Assembly: GCF_011742875.1 (NCBI RefSeq)
Contig: NZ_JAAQTL010000001.1
Coordinates: 2,232,001 to 2,296,000, forward strand
DNA from: Luteibacter yeojuensis
GTDB taxonomy: Bacteria > Pseudomonadota > Gammaproteobacteria > Xanthomonadales > Rhodanobacteraceae
Reading direction: 5' to 3'
DNA length: 64,000 nt
The position numbers and the translations under genes are program-made. Shown here one piece after another: positions 50,612 through 59,278 of the stretch (position 1 is its first letter; every line of letters starts with the position of its first letter). The notes beneath the pieces were generated by a model. That model ran no database searches and was not told where the DNA came from. It saw nothing but the letters and a program-made list of their open reading frames with translations.

Positions 50612-51264
50612 ATTCCTACCACCACCTCGACAGCAGCACCTTGATCGGCTATTCGGCGGGCTCGCTACCCGAGGCCTTTCGAGCCGTGGTGTCCGCCCAC
50701 CTGAGCATCTGCGCTCATTGCCGCACCCAATTGCTGGACGCGGACCGGGTCGGCGGACAGCTGATGAGCCAGCAGGAAGGCGTCCCCCTGCCCGCCGCTG
50801 CGCGGGACTCGTTGCTGAAGCGCCTGGCGCAATCGCCCGTTTCGTCGCCGGCGCATCGCGAGGCGCCCCCCCGCGTCCACGATCCCGATCGGCTGCCCGA
50901 GCCGCTGTGGCCGTACTTCGGGCGGAGCTACAGCGGCCTGCGGTGGCGAACCATCGGCCCGGGCGTGCATCACATCCGCTCGCAGGTACGGGACGGGAAC
51001 CTGATGCTGCTGCGGATCGCACCGGGACGGAGCGTTCCGATGCACAGCCATGGCGGCAACGAGCTGACGATGATCCTCCAGGGAGCGTATGACGATTCCC
51101 TGGGGCATTTCGCGCCGGGCGATGTCGCCGACCTCGATTGCGACATCGAGCATCAGCCGGCGACATCGCCCGGCGTGCCTTGCGTATGTGTTGCCGCCAC
51201 CGATCTGCCGCTGCGCTTCTCCGGCTGGCTTGCCCGCGCCCTGCAGCCGCTTTTCAAGATGTAG
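50608..51264 (+). CDS. chrR: ChrR-family zinc anti-sigma factor with cupin domain
   Basis: A 218-residue anti-sigma factor. The N-terminal zinc anti-sigma domain has His6, His31, Cys35 and Cys38 (HLSICAHC). The C-terminal cupin has His146, His148, Glu152 and His182, the same spacing (2, 4, 30) as the published ligands of Rhodobacter ChrR, plus a Cys192-x-Cys194 pair. In Rhodobacter it holds its sigma factor inactive and releases it on singlet oxygen exposure. The gene is translationally coupled to the sigma gene by ATGA, which favours equal amounts of both proteins. Confidence 0.92.
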   Translation: MNSYHHLDSSTLIGYSAGSLPEAFRAVVSAHLSICAHCRTQLLDADRVGGQLMSQQEGVPLPAAARDSLLKRLAQSPVSSPAHREAPPRVHDPDRLPEPLWPYFGRSYSGLRWRTIGPGVHHIRSQVRDGNLMLLRIAPGRSVPMHSHGGNELTMILQGAYDDSLGHFAPGDVADLDCDIEHQPATSPGVPCVCVAATDLPLRFSGWLARALQPLFKM

Positions 51265-51471
51265 CGGACATCCGGACTCACGTCGCATGACGACGATACG
51301 CCTGGTTCTCGGACTACGTTCTCCACCACGCGCAGAAGATCATCATGGACGGGACGGCAAGGGCCATCCCGCGGGTGGCGCGTGGAACTATGACCGCCCA
51401 CGACACGACCACAGCCAGGTGAAGCAAATGTCCCCCCAGACCCGGCCAGGCACCATGAAAGGCAAAGCATT

Positions 51472-51888
51472 ATGACGATCGCCGGCAAAGAAACGGCCGC
51501 AGGCAGTGCGAAGGATCGTGCGCTTGTGGTTGACGATTGCGCAGACCTTCGAAAGCTGTTCTGCCTCATGCTCGACGAACTCGGATTCGACGCGATCGAA
51601 GCGGCAAACGCTCACGTCGCCCTGGCCATTCTCGACACCGCCGGTCCTTTCGATCTGCTGCTGACCGACGTCACCATGCCCGGTTCCATCGATGGGTCGC
51701 TGCTCGCCTCGATGGCGATGCGGCGGTACCCGGGAATGGCGATCGTCGTTACCACCGCATTGCCAGGAGAATCGCTCGAGGCGCTGCCCGAAGAGATCGC
51801 CCTGTTACCGAAGCCGTTCTACCTCACGGAGCTGGCCTCGTACATCGAGCGCGCCAGAGGTCGCTCGTCCGGCGCTCCGCCGCGATAG
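51472..51888 (+). CDS. Single-domain response regulator (receiver only)
   Basis: A 138-residue CheY-like protein. It has the acidic pair VVDDCADLRKLF (around residues 20-31), the phosphoacceptor Asp in LLLTDVTMPGSIDGS (around 65), Thr in AIVVTTALPG (around 94) and Lys in LLPKPFYLTEL (around 113). No output domain follows. It probably passes a phosphate from a hybrid kinase. No cognate kinase is adjacent, though orphan receivers of this kind often follow ChrR loci or stand alone. The 200 bases upstream hold no gene that I can see. The ribosome-binding site is unclear. Confidence 0.85.
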   Translation: MTIAGKETAAGSAKDRALVVDDCADLRKLFCLMLDELGFDAIEAANAHVALAILDTAGPFDLLLTDVTMPGSIDGSLLASMAMRRYPGMAIVVTTALPGESLEALPEEIALLPKPFYLTELASYIERARGRSSGAPPR

Positions 51889-51974
51889 CGAAAGCAACCG
51901 TCCCACCCGAGACCGGGGCCGGGAAACCTTCCAGGCATCGGCCCGTTCCGTGCGACGCGTGTCAAGCCGACCAT

Positions 51975-52004
51975 GAAAAAATAAAGCCCCGTAACGACGG
52001 GGCT
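51975..52004 (-). terminator. Terminator of ssb
   Basis: Stem AGCCCCGT / ACGGGGCT around an AACG loop (51985-52004). Read on the minus strand, the stem is followed by TTTATTTTTTCA, a good T-run after ssb. On the plus strand a weaker TATATTTCTTT follows, so it can also end the receiver gene's transcript. Confidence 0.85.
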
Positions 52005-52037
52005 ATATTTCTTTCGTCACTCTGGAGCGGGCGTCGC

Positions 52038-52619
52038 TCAGAACGGGATATCGTCATCGTCGAAGCCCTCGTTGGCCGGCGGAGCCGAACGCTGCGGCGC
52101 GTTGCCGCCGCGCGGCTGGCCGTAGTCGTCGCCGCCGCGCGAACCGCCGGCGTAGCCGCTGCGCTGCTGGCCGCCACCGCCGCTCCAGTTGCCGCCACCG
52201 GCGCCCTGGCCACCGCGCGACTGCTGCGGGCGGCCTCCGCCCTGGCCGCCGGCGAAACCGCCGCCTTCACCGCCACCCTGGCCCTGGCCGCCGAGCATCT
52301 GCATCTCGTTGGCGATGATGTCGGTCGAATAGCGCTCGATGCCGTCCTTGTCGGTGTACTTGTCCGTGCGCAGGGAACCCTCGATGTAGACCTGGCGGCC
52401 CTTCTTCAGGTATTCGCCCGCGATCTCGGCGAGCTTGCCGAACAGCTTCACGCGGTGCCATTCGGTGCGTTCCTGCTTCTCGCCGCTCTGCTTGTCGGTC
52501 CAGGCTTCGGACGTGGCGATGCGCAAGGAAGTGATCGCCGTACCGCCGCCGGTGTAACGGGTTTCCGGATCCGCGCCGAGGTTGCCGACGATGATGACCT
52601 TGTTGATGCCGCGTGCCAT
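52038..52619 (-). CDS. ssb: Single-stranded DNA-binding protein
   Basis: A 193-residue protein. The OB-fold domain is at about 1-112 ([56 protein letters not shown]). A long glycine/glutamine-rich low-complexity linker follows (about 113-175), and it ends with the acidic tip DDDDIPF that recruits RecO, PriA, RecQ and other partners. It binds as a homotetramer at forks and repair sites. The linker is Gly-rich with repeated GGGQ-like units. The gene stands alone, with its own terminator. Confidence 0.97.
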   Translation of the reverse strand: MARGINKVIIVGNLGADPETRYTGGGTAITSLRIATSEAWTDKQSGEKQERTEWHRVKLFGKLAEIAGEYLKKGRQVYIEGSLRTDKYTDKDGIERYSTDIIANEMQMLGGQGQGGGEGGGFAGGQGGGRPQQSRGGQGAGGGNWSGGGGQQRSGYAGGSRGGDDYGQPRGGNAPQRSAPPANEGFDDDDIPF

Positions 52620-52770
52620 GGATTTACCTCGTATGCGTGTACCCGCCCATCATAGCGGGCCGGCGCGGGATGCGCGGGCGGGTCGGACCGGCTAGTTTCG
52701 TCGATGGTCGCGCGAAGGGCAAACCGGTACGCAGGGGAGCCATCTGATGCGCCCCGTAGGCCCACCACCC

Positions 52771-53268
52771 TCATTCCCAGCGGATATGGATCCAGGCCGT
52801 CGCCCCCGCAGTGCCCGGACGCAACGCGCCGACACGTACGAAGCGGGCTTCGAAGCCCAGTTCCGGACGATTGCCCTGCCAGGTGAAATCCACGGCGGTC
52901 ATGCCGTCCGGCGGCAGGGCCTGCCCGCCTGCGGAGCGCATTTCGATGGCGACGCCCCGCGCCTCGCCCACCGCTTCGAGGTAACGGGAGTCGTCCGGGT
53001 AGGGTGTGCCGCGCAGGGTGGCGGATGCCCTGGTCGCGCCGATGCAATCCATTCCGCCGAAGCGGGCGCCCCGCCACCGGCTGGCAGAGCCCACTGCGGC
53101 CAGTTCGCCGGCCGTCACCGAGCCGAGGTCGATGCGGATGCGGTCGGCGACGAGCGCGCAGGAGGGCGCGATGGCGCCCCGTACCTGGAATTCGAGGCGA
53201 TCGTCGGCATGGACGTCCAGGCAAGCCACGCCCAAGACCGCCACGGCGAGTCCTTTGAACCTGTTCAT
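52771..53268 (-). CDS. Fimbrial minor pilin / tip protein
   Basis: A 165-residue secreted protein with a signal peptide (about 1-20) and a pilin-like Ig fold. It has ADDRLEFQVRGAIAPSCALVADRIRIDLGSVTAGEL, a second cysteine in FGGMDCIGATRASATLRG, and a C-terminal strand AGATAWIHIRWE of the type donated or completed by the chaperone. ATG 53268 is the start, because AGGAG lies 7 bases upstream and its codon overlaps the usher stop as ATGA. It is the last gene of the chaperone-usher operon, in the position where adhesins and tip subunits are often encoded. Receptor specificity is unknown. Confidence 0.8.
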   Translation of the reverse strand: MNRFKGLAVAVLGVACLDVHADDRLEFQVRGAIAPSCALVADRIRIDLGSVTAGELAAVGSASRWRGARFGGMDCIGATRASATLRGTPYPDDSRYLEAVGEARGVAIEMRSAGGQALPPDGMTAVDFTWQGNRPELGFEARFVRVGALRPGTAGATAWIHIRWE

Positions 53269-55673
53269 TCGCATGCTCCTGTGAGCCGCGGCTCTCCCGC
53301 GGCGGTGGTTGCATCCGGCGCGATACGCAGGACGCACCGACCGGTTGCATCGCCGGACCAGCGCACGGTCCATTGCCCGTCGGTACGCTCCGTCCGCAGG
53401 AAGATCCGGCCGCCCTGACCGACAAGGCCTACCGAGCGGTCCTGGGAATCCAGCACCTCCGCCCCGAAGGGCAGCGGCCGTCCGTCCGCCAACCGTCCGG
53501 CAACGAGGACCGTCTTCGCGAGTTCGGTTTCGAACGCCACGAGGACAACCGCTCCCGCCGTCGGCGCCACGCGGCGGTGAGTGGCCACGAAGCCGACATC
53601 GAGCGACGTTCCGGCCGGATCGAGGTCCACCGTATTCCAGCGGTAGGGCGTGAGATGGGGAACGACCGCGTGGCCGCGACGGCCGATCCTTGCGCCCGTG
53701 CCGCCCGCCACCCCGGCACCCTGTGCGCCGCGCGCCTGCACAAGGGCGACCGCGTCGCCCAGCCGTTGGGCCGGTGTGATGCCGCCGCGATGGAAGATCA
53801 GGCCGCCCGACGCCGACAGCGACCCGGCACGCGCCACCGGCGAGCTGTCGATCGTCGCGACGACCTCGCCCGCGGCCATGCGCCGGGACACCGATGCGTC
53901 GAAGCGGCTGCCCTTTCGCCGATCCCGGCCCACTGCCGCGCCATACCGGGTTTCGGCCGCTTCGCCGACGTTTCCGTGAATACCCAGACGCGCGCCGTCG
54001 GCATGCGCGCCAGCGAGGGCCGTGGCATGCAGCCGCGCCGCGGACGCGGTCGCGCCCAGCGGCATGGAAACGTTCACCTGCCCGGCGGTCTCGCTGAAAC
54101 GACCGGCGAGATCGTGACGGCGCGACCGCCTCAGCGAAACATCCATGCCGAGACGACCCCAGGTACGCGTCCACGACACGGCCTGTTCCAGCGCACCACC
54201 CTTCCCCCGCGCGTGGGCGACGTGCGAGGCGTTCACGCCGAGAATGCCCCTTCCGCCGAAGTCCTTCTGGATGAGCACATCGATACGCCGCATGGCATCG
54301 GCGCGTACCGTCGAGCCGCCCATGGCGCGGGACACGCCTTCGCGCCCCTTCGCCATACCCAACGATACGAGGGTTCCGTCGGCCCATTGCCTCCCATGAC
54401 GCATGCGCCATAGTCCGGTGCTGCCGCTGCCCGAGCGGCGCGAACGTGCGATATCGAGCGCGAACGCGCCTCCCAGCGTGGCGATCGCTCCACCCACGAC
54501 CAGCGAGGCGATGCCGCGCGACAGGCGTCCACCGGCGTGACCCGTCAGTTCACCCGGGAAACCGTGCCGCCCATCGGCCTGGACGACGCCGTGGGAACGC
54601 CCGCGGCCGACCATGCCGCGTCCGGCGCTCAGCGTGTACGCCGTGCTGCCCTCGCGCAGGAGTTCGGGCACCGGAAAGAACGGCACGCGAAACGTCCGGT
54701 GCCTGCCGTGTTCCTCGATGTCGACCTGGATATCCCCGCCGCGCCCGGCGGCATGGAGATCGTCGACCTCGAAAGGTCCAGGCGGCACGACGAGTTCGCG
54801 CAGCAGGATCCCGTTCTGCGTGATCCTCACGGTGGCATGGGCGGCCGCGATGCCTTTCACTCGCGGCGCATACCCGGCGAGGGCGTCGGCGGCCATGCGC
54901 GCATCGCTGGCGAGCGAGATGCCGCGCAGCTGGATCGCCGGGAACGTGCCGTTCCCCAGGGGAAAAACGCCCGTGCGCAGTTGCGCACGCCATTCGGCCA
55001 CGGGGCGCTCGACATACGCGTGCCGGCGACTGTAATGCCCGCCGGACAAGGACGCGGCATGGCGTAGCCGCCACGGCCCGACGTTGACGCCCGCGTCCGC
55101 ATCGGCATGGACGGACGCGTCGCTCCGGCGAGGCGAATCCGTGCGGCGCGCGCCCGCGCGCCACGCGAGGAGGCCCGCCGTCATGCCGTGGTCCCACTGG
55201 CCTGGCGGTACGGCGCCGGGTCGGCGGCGCGACATGGCGGCCTGCGGCACCTCGATGTCGAGGCGTTGCTCGCTCACGTCGAATCGAGTCGTCGCCGAGG
55301 CGACGCGTTGCGCCATGGGGAGGCAGGGATCGTCGTCCACCGCTGGCAGCGAGGCGGGATCGAGCCCATATGCGACGAGTTCCTCGCGCGCGATGCAAGG
55401 GCCGGCGTCGGCACCCCCTCCGTGGGCGACGAAACGGACCGACTTGCGCGCCTGCCACTCGCCGTTCATCCATACGTCGACGTCGTAATCGCCGGGCAGC
55501 ACCGGATTGCCGAGCGCGAAGCGCGACATGTCGAGCGCCGCCGCATCGGCGGCCTGGAGGAAAGCGGCATCGAAGACAACCGGGGTGTCCTGGGCCTGGG
55601 CGACACGGACCGTCATGAGCCAGCCTCCGAATGCGCATAAGGCAAGCCACCGCGCAGAGGTACCCGACAGCAT
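53265..55673 (-). CDS. Fimbrial usher protein (outer membrane)
   Basis: An 802-residue usher. The signal peptide is at about 1-28. The periplasmic N-terminal domain is at about 35-150 (VVFDAAFLQAADAAALDMSRFALGNPVLPGDYDVDVWMNG). A beta-barrel follows with many alternating strands and a plug-like domain near 260-350. C-terminal Ig domains follow, with GAEVLDSQDRSVGLVGQGGRIFLRTE (about 735-760) and the paired cysteines RCVLRI ... GACE at the end. It secretes and polymerises pilin. The ATG at 55673 has no visible ribosome-binding site; a TTG at 55700, 8 bases 5' of the chaperone stop, is an alternative. It is coupled to the tip gene by ATGA. Confidence 0.9.
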   Translation of the reverse strand: MLSGTSARWLALCAFGGWLMTVRVAQAQDTPVVFDAAFLQAADAAALDMSRFALGNPVLPGDYDVDVWMNGEWQARKSVRFVAHGGGADAGPCIAREELVAYGLDPASLPAVDDDPCLPMAQRVASATTRFDVSEQRLDIEVPQAAMSRRRPGAVPPGQWDHGMTAGLLAWRAGARRTDSPRRSDASVHADADAGVNVGPWRLRHAASLSGGHYSRRHAYVERPVAEWRAQLRTGVFPLGNGTFPAIQLRGISLASDARMAADALAGYAPRVKGIAAAHATVRITQNGILLRELVVPPGPFEVDDLHAAGRGGDIQVDIEEHGRHRTFRVPFFPVPELLREGSTAYTLSAGRGMVGRGRSHGVVQADGRHGFPGELTGHAGGRLSRGIASLVVGGAIATLGGAFALDIARSRRSGSGSTGLWRMRHGRQWADGTLVSLGMAKGREGVSRAMGGSTVRADAMRRIDVLIQKDFGGRGILGVNASHVAHARGKGGALEQAVSWTRTWGRLGMDVSLRRSRRHDLAGRFSETAGQVNVSMPLGATASAARLHATALAGAHADGARLGIHGNVGEAAETRYGAAVGRDRRKGSRFDASVSRRMAAGEVVATIDSSPVARAGSLSASGGLIFHRGGITPAQRLGDAVALVQARGAQGAGVAGGTGARIGRRGHAVVPHLTPYRWNTVDLDPAGTSLDVGFVATHRRVAPTAGAVVLVAFETELAKTVLVAGRLADGRPLPFGAEVLDSQDRSVGLVGQGGRIFLRTERTDGQWTVRWSGDATGRCVLRIAPDATTAAGEPRLTGACE

Positions 55674-55689
55674 GGGCACGCGGCCACGG

Positions 55690-56427
55690 TCACGGAGCAA
55701 TGGCCGCGGAACCGGGAATGGCGGCCCCGAAATCGTTGATCGTCACGAAGCCCACCTTTCCTTCCCGGATGTCGCCCGCGGCATCGGGAAGAGAAAAGCG
55801 CGTGGACGCGCCGGGGCCGACCATACCTCCCCCGAGGTCGCGCGCGGCGTCCCCCTTGCCGCCCGGCGAGAGGCCGACAGCCTGGAAGGAGACGTGATAA
55901 GGCGAGGGATTGTCGACGCGCAAGCGCATCTTCCCGCCGTCACGCTCCACGGACCAGCGCAGGTCCGAGGCCGCGCGCTCCGGCGCGGTGGAGAGGCCCT
56001 TGGGCCGATGGAACAACTTCAGCCGGTGACGGAAGGCGAACTGGAGGAGGTTGCCGCTTTCCGCCTCGGCCGGTTTGGGCGGGATCTCGAGCACATTCAG
56101 CCAGTAGAGCGCCTCCCTTTCCTTTGGCTTGCCGTCGCCGACATGCACGATGCGAAGCGTGTGCGCGTGACCGGGATCGATCCGGAAGACCGGGGGCGTG
56201 ATGGCGAACGGTGCGCGCGCCGTCGACGGCGAGGAGGCTTCGTCGCCGTCGTCGATCCAGGCCTGGACCAGCGCCGGCTCGGTGCCCTTGTTTTCCACTT
56301 TCAACGACACGTCGCGTGCCTGCGCGGGGAACACCACGCGCGTGCCCGCGATGACCACGGCGGCATGCGCCATGCCGGCATATGCGAAGAGAACGACGGC
56401 GCCGATCGCCGATAGGGTGCGTGACAT
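55690..56427 (-). CDS. Fimbrial periplasmic chaperone (PapD/FimC family)
   Basis: A 245-residue chaperone with a signal peptide (about 1-22) and two Ig-like domains. Conserved features are AVVIAGTRVVFPAQARDVSLKVEN in the first domain, the family pattern ALYWLNVLEIPPKPAEAES (about 110-128), and the second domain with LSPGGKGDAARDLGG and a terminal VGFVTINDFGA. It folds pilin subunits by donor-strand complementation before hand-over to the usher. GGAAC is upstream of the ATG. It is the second gene of the operon, 70 bases after pilin and 16 bases before the usher ATG. Confidence 0.9.
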   Translation of the reverse strand: MSRTLSAIGAVVLFAYAGMAHAAVVIAGTRVVFPAQARDVSLKVENKGTEPALVQAWIDDGDEASSPSTARAPFAITPPVFRIDPGHAHTLRIVHVGDGKPKEREALYWLNVLEIPPKPAEAESGNLLQFAFRHRLKLFHRPKGLSTAPERAASDLRWSVERDGGKMRLRVDNPSPYHVSFQAVGLSPGGKGDAARDLGGGMVGPGASTRFSLPDAAGDIREGKVGFVTINDFGAAIPGSAAIAP

Positions 56428-56497
56428 GACGGTTCCTTTTGTCCATGGAGGCATGGCCGGCCGGGCCCCGTGCCCGGCCGCACCGCGTTGACCGGCC

Positions 56498-57049
56498 TTA
56501 TTCGTAGATGACCTGGAATCCCACGCGCGAATTCGCGGCGCCGGCCGTGACCTCGCCGGAACGGTAATAGCGGGCGATGAGGTCGACCTGCGCCTTGTTA
56601 TCCGCCACGACCACGCTCTTGGAATCCTCGGTGTAGAGATGGATCGGCGTGCCGTCGCCGTTCGCGATCTGGATCTGCACGCCGCCCGCAGCGTCGGCGC
56701 CGGCGTCGATGTTGAGCCGGCCGGTGAGGCGATCGAGCGCGGGACTGGAAGGATCGAACCGGACTTTCACCGTCGTATCGTCCGCGCAATCGGGGTTGCC
56801 GCCGATCTGGATCGTGAAGCCGCGATCGCCGTAAGTCTGTCCGACCTGGGCGAGGGCACCCGCGCTGATGGTGTCCAGCGGCACGCTCTTCCTGACCCCG
56901 CCGCTGCCGGGCGGCTGGCCCTCGACTTCGCAGGTGGTGGAGGTGATCCTTCCGGTGATGTCGATGATGCCGTCGTTCGCGGCCCTGGCGGCCGGTCCGA
57001 CGGCCAGGGTGGAGACGAACAGGCTCGCTGCGATGAATTTCTTGTACAT
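56498..57049 (-). CDS. Major fimbrial pilin
   Basis: A 183-residue secreted pilin with a signal peptide (about 1-26). Cysteines C43 (ITSTTCEVEGQPP) and C91 (GNPDCADDTTVKVRF) form the typical type I pilin disulfide. The C-terminus NSRVGFQVIYE has the conserved penultimate Tyr that the chaperone binds. GGAAG is upstream of the ATG. It is the first gene of the operon, and 57050-57322 (with A/T-rich 57130-57160) is the probable promoter zone shared with the divergent ispB. It is the most abundant building block of the fimbria, judged by order and family. Confidence 0.88.
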   Translation of the reverse strand: MYKKFIAASLFVSTLAVGPAARAANDGIIDITGRITSTTCEVEGQPPGSGGVRKSVPLDTISAGALAQVGQTYGDRGFTIQIGGNPDCADDTTVKVRFDPSSPALDRLTGRLNIDAGADAAGGVQIQIANGDGTPIHLYTEDSKSVVVADNKAQVDLIARYYRSGEVTAGAANSRVGFQVIYE

Positions 57050-57322
57050 GGCGGCTTCCTTGGTGGACTGGAAAGGCACGCCTGTGCGCGGCGTGCGAGG
57101 TCAGTGTGGGCACAGCGAAAGCCGCCTCGCGATAAGTAAATTCTGAAAAATCAAGCGAACACAGGCACTTTCGCGGGGGCAGCCGCGACTCGCGGCCGGT
57201 GGATGCCGGGATGGCGCGTAGGCGCGAAAGCAGGCGGCAGCCCCGAGGCAGGCCCTCCCTGCACCGACACAGACCGTTCAGCCCGTATACTGTTCGCTGA
57301 TACGTCGCACACGACCTGGTCC

Positions 57323-58321
57323 ATGTCTTCCATCGCCGCCCGCCCCTCCTCCCTCGATTTCGCCGGCGTCCGCGCCCTGGCGGCTGACGACATGAAGGAG
57401 GTCGACGCACTCATCCGGCACCGTCTCTCATCGGACGTCGTGCTCATCAACCGGATCGCCGACCACATCATCGCGGGGGGCGGCAAGCGTCTGCGTCCGA
57501 TGCTCCATGTGCTTGCGGCCCGTGCCGCGGGCTACGACGGCACGGAGCACGCCAAGCTGGCGGCCATCGTCGAGTTCATCCACACCTCCACGCTGCTGCA
57601 CGACGACGTGGTGGACGAGTCGGACATGCGGCGCGGCCGCAAGACGGCGAACGCCCTATGGGGAAATGCAGCGAGCGTTCTCGTGGGCGACTTCCTCTAT
57701 TCGCGCTCGTTCCAGCTGATGGTGGAACTGGACGACATGCGCATCATGCGCATCCTCGCCGATACCACCAATACGATCGCCGAAGGCGAGGTGCTGCAGT
57801 TGTTGAACATCGGTAACGCCGACGTCGACGAGACCGCCTACCTTGCGGTGATCGAACGCAAGACCGCCGTGCTGTTCGCGGCGGCGACGGAACTGGGCGG
57901 CGTGCTCGGCGGCCTGCCGGACGCGCAGACGGCCGCGCTCCGCCGCTACGGCATGGAACTGGGCTACGCTTTCCAGATCGCCGACGACCTGCTCGATTAC
58001 GTCTCCGACGCGGAGACGCTCGGCAAGAACATCGGCGACGATCTCGCCGAAGGCAAGCCCACCCTGCCGCTGATCTACGCCATGCAGGCGGCCGACGCGG
58101 AACAGCTGAAGTCCCTGCGGCACGCCATCGAACACGGCGGGCTCGATTCGCTGGATCGCATCGTCGCCGCCATCCGCGATTCCGGCGCACTCGAGCGCAC
58201 GCACGCGAAGGCCGTGGCCCATGCGACGGCGGCACGCGACGCGCTCGCGGAACTGGCGCCCTCGACTTTCCGCGACGCCCTCGCGGCGCTCGCCGATTAC
58301 TCGGTCGAACGCCGGTTCTGA
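57323..58321 (+). CDS. ispB: Octaprenyl/polyprenyl diphosphate synthase
   Basis: A 332-residue trans-isoprenyl diphosphate synthase. It has the GGGKRLRPML motif (about 54-63), the first Asp-rich motif LLHDDVVDESDMRRG (about 91-105) and the second motif AFQIADDLLDY (about 215-225). It builds the C40 (or longer) side chain of ubiquinone from IPP and FPP. Its context with two ubiquinone hydroxylases further downstream agrees with that, though those are on the other strand. The ATG at 57323 starts the homologous part. Upstream in-frame codons continue but lack similarity. Confidence 0.92.
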   Translation: MSSIAARPSSLDFAGVRALAADDMKEVDALIRHRLSSDVVLINRIADHIIAGGGKRLRPMLHVLAARAAGYDGTEHAKLAAIVEFIHTSTLLHDDVVDESDMRRGRKTANALWGNAASVLVGDFLYSRSFQLMVELDDMRIMRILADTTNTIAEGEVLQLLNIGNADVDETAYLAVIERKTAVLFAAATELGGVLGGLPDAQTAALRRYGMELGYAFQIADDLLDYVSDAETLGKNIGDDLAEGKPTLPLIYAMQAADAEQLKSLRHAIEHGGLDSLDRIVAAIRDSGALERTHAKAVAHATAARDALAELAPSTFRDALAALADYSVERRF

Positions 58322-58348
58322 CACTCCTTCGCCGGCTCCGGCACTCCG

Positions 58349-58426
58349 TGCAGGAGCCGCTATAGCGGCGAGGGCATTCTTGTCGCGCTGTCGCGCGTTT
58401 TCCTCGCCGCTATAGCGGCTCCTACA
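58349..58426. repeat. Paired REP-like palindrome, family A
   Basis: Left arm TGCAGGAGCCGCTATAGCGG (TGC in place of TGT), right arm CTCGCCGCTATAGCGG with CTCCTACA, about 30 bases between. It lies between the convergent ispB and dienelactone hydrolase genes. Confidence 0.9.
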
Positions 58427-58444
58427 GCGGCGCCAGGGATGCCG

Positions 58445-59233
58445 TTACTTCGCGAAGGCTTCCGCCAGCCACGCATGCATCGCGGCGTACGCGCGATGCG
58501 CCACCTTCGCGTCGTAACGGCAATTCCCGGTCTTCGCGGTCGCTTCCTTCTCGGTGAAGCAGTGCACCGCGCCGCCGAAGGTTTCGAGCGCCCAGTCGAC
58601 CTTCGCTTCGCGCATTTCCGTCTCGAAGGCCGCGCGCTGTTCCATCGGCACACCCTGGTCGTCGGCACCGGTCAGGACGAGCACCTTGGCGTGGATGTCC
58701 GAAGGAAGCTTCGCATCGGTGGAAAGGATGCCGTGGAACGTGACCACGGCGGCGATGTCCGCCCCCTCGCGAGCCAGGTCGAGCACGGCCGATCCGCCGA
58801 AACAGAAGCCGATGGCGGCAAGCTTCGCGGGATCGATCGGCGCGCTCTTCGCTTGCGCCTTCAATTCGACGAGTGCGCGCGACACGCGCTGGCGCATGAC
58901 CTTGCGGTCGGCATACAGCGGCTTCACCGCCGCCGCCGCCTCGCTTTCGTTCGACGGACGCTTGCCGTCGCCATACATGTCGGTGAGGAGGATGACGTAA
59001 TCCTTGCCGGCGATCTCCTTCGCCTTGGCCACCGCCATGTCGTTCACGCCGAACCAGTTCGGCACCATGACCAGACCGGGCCGCTTGGCGGCGACGGCAT
59101 CGTCGTAGACGAGGAAGCTCTTGTAGGCGATGCCGTTGTCGGTCCACTGCACCGGCTTGGCGACCATCGCCGCCGAGGCGGCACCCACGTAACCGAAAAC
59201 CAGCAAGGACAGGACGAGCAGCGAACGACGCAT
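58445..59233 (-). CDS. Exported dienelactone hydrolase family protein
   Basis: A 262-residue protein with a signal peptide (MRRSLLVLSLLVFGYVGAASAA). The catalytic core is the dienelactone hydrolase variant of the alpha/beta fold: VMVPNWFGVN (about 55-64), the Cys nucleophile in AIGFCFGGSAVLDLA (about 140-154), Asp in LTGADDQGVP (about 188) and His in GAVHCFTEKEA (about 220). In soil degraders the family opens dienelactones. Periplasmic members have unknown substrates. The gene is flanked by family A palindromes on both sides (58349 and 59279). Confidence 0.88.
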   Translation of the reverse strand: MRRSLLVLSLLVFGYVGAASAAMVAKPVQWTDNGIAYKSFLVYDDAVAAKRPGLVMVPNWFGVNDMAVAKAKEIAGKDYVILLTDMYGDGKRPSNESEAAAAVKPLYADRKVMRQRVSRALVELKAQAKSAPIDPAKLAAIGFCFGGSAVLDLAREGADIAAVVTFHGILSTDAKLPSDIHAKVLVLTGADDQGVPMEQRAAFETEMREAKVDWALETFGGAVHCFTEKEATAKTGNCRYDAKVAHRAYAAMHAWLAEAFAK

Positions 59234-59278
59234 CGGCGTGACTCCCGGGGAATGGACCCCAAGCATAGGCTCTGCCGC

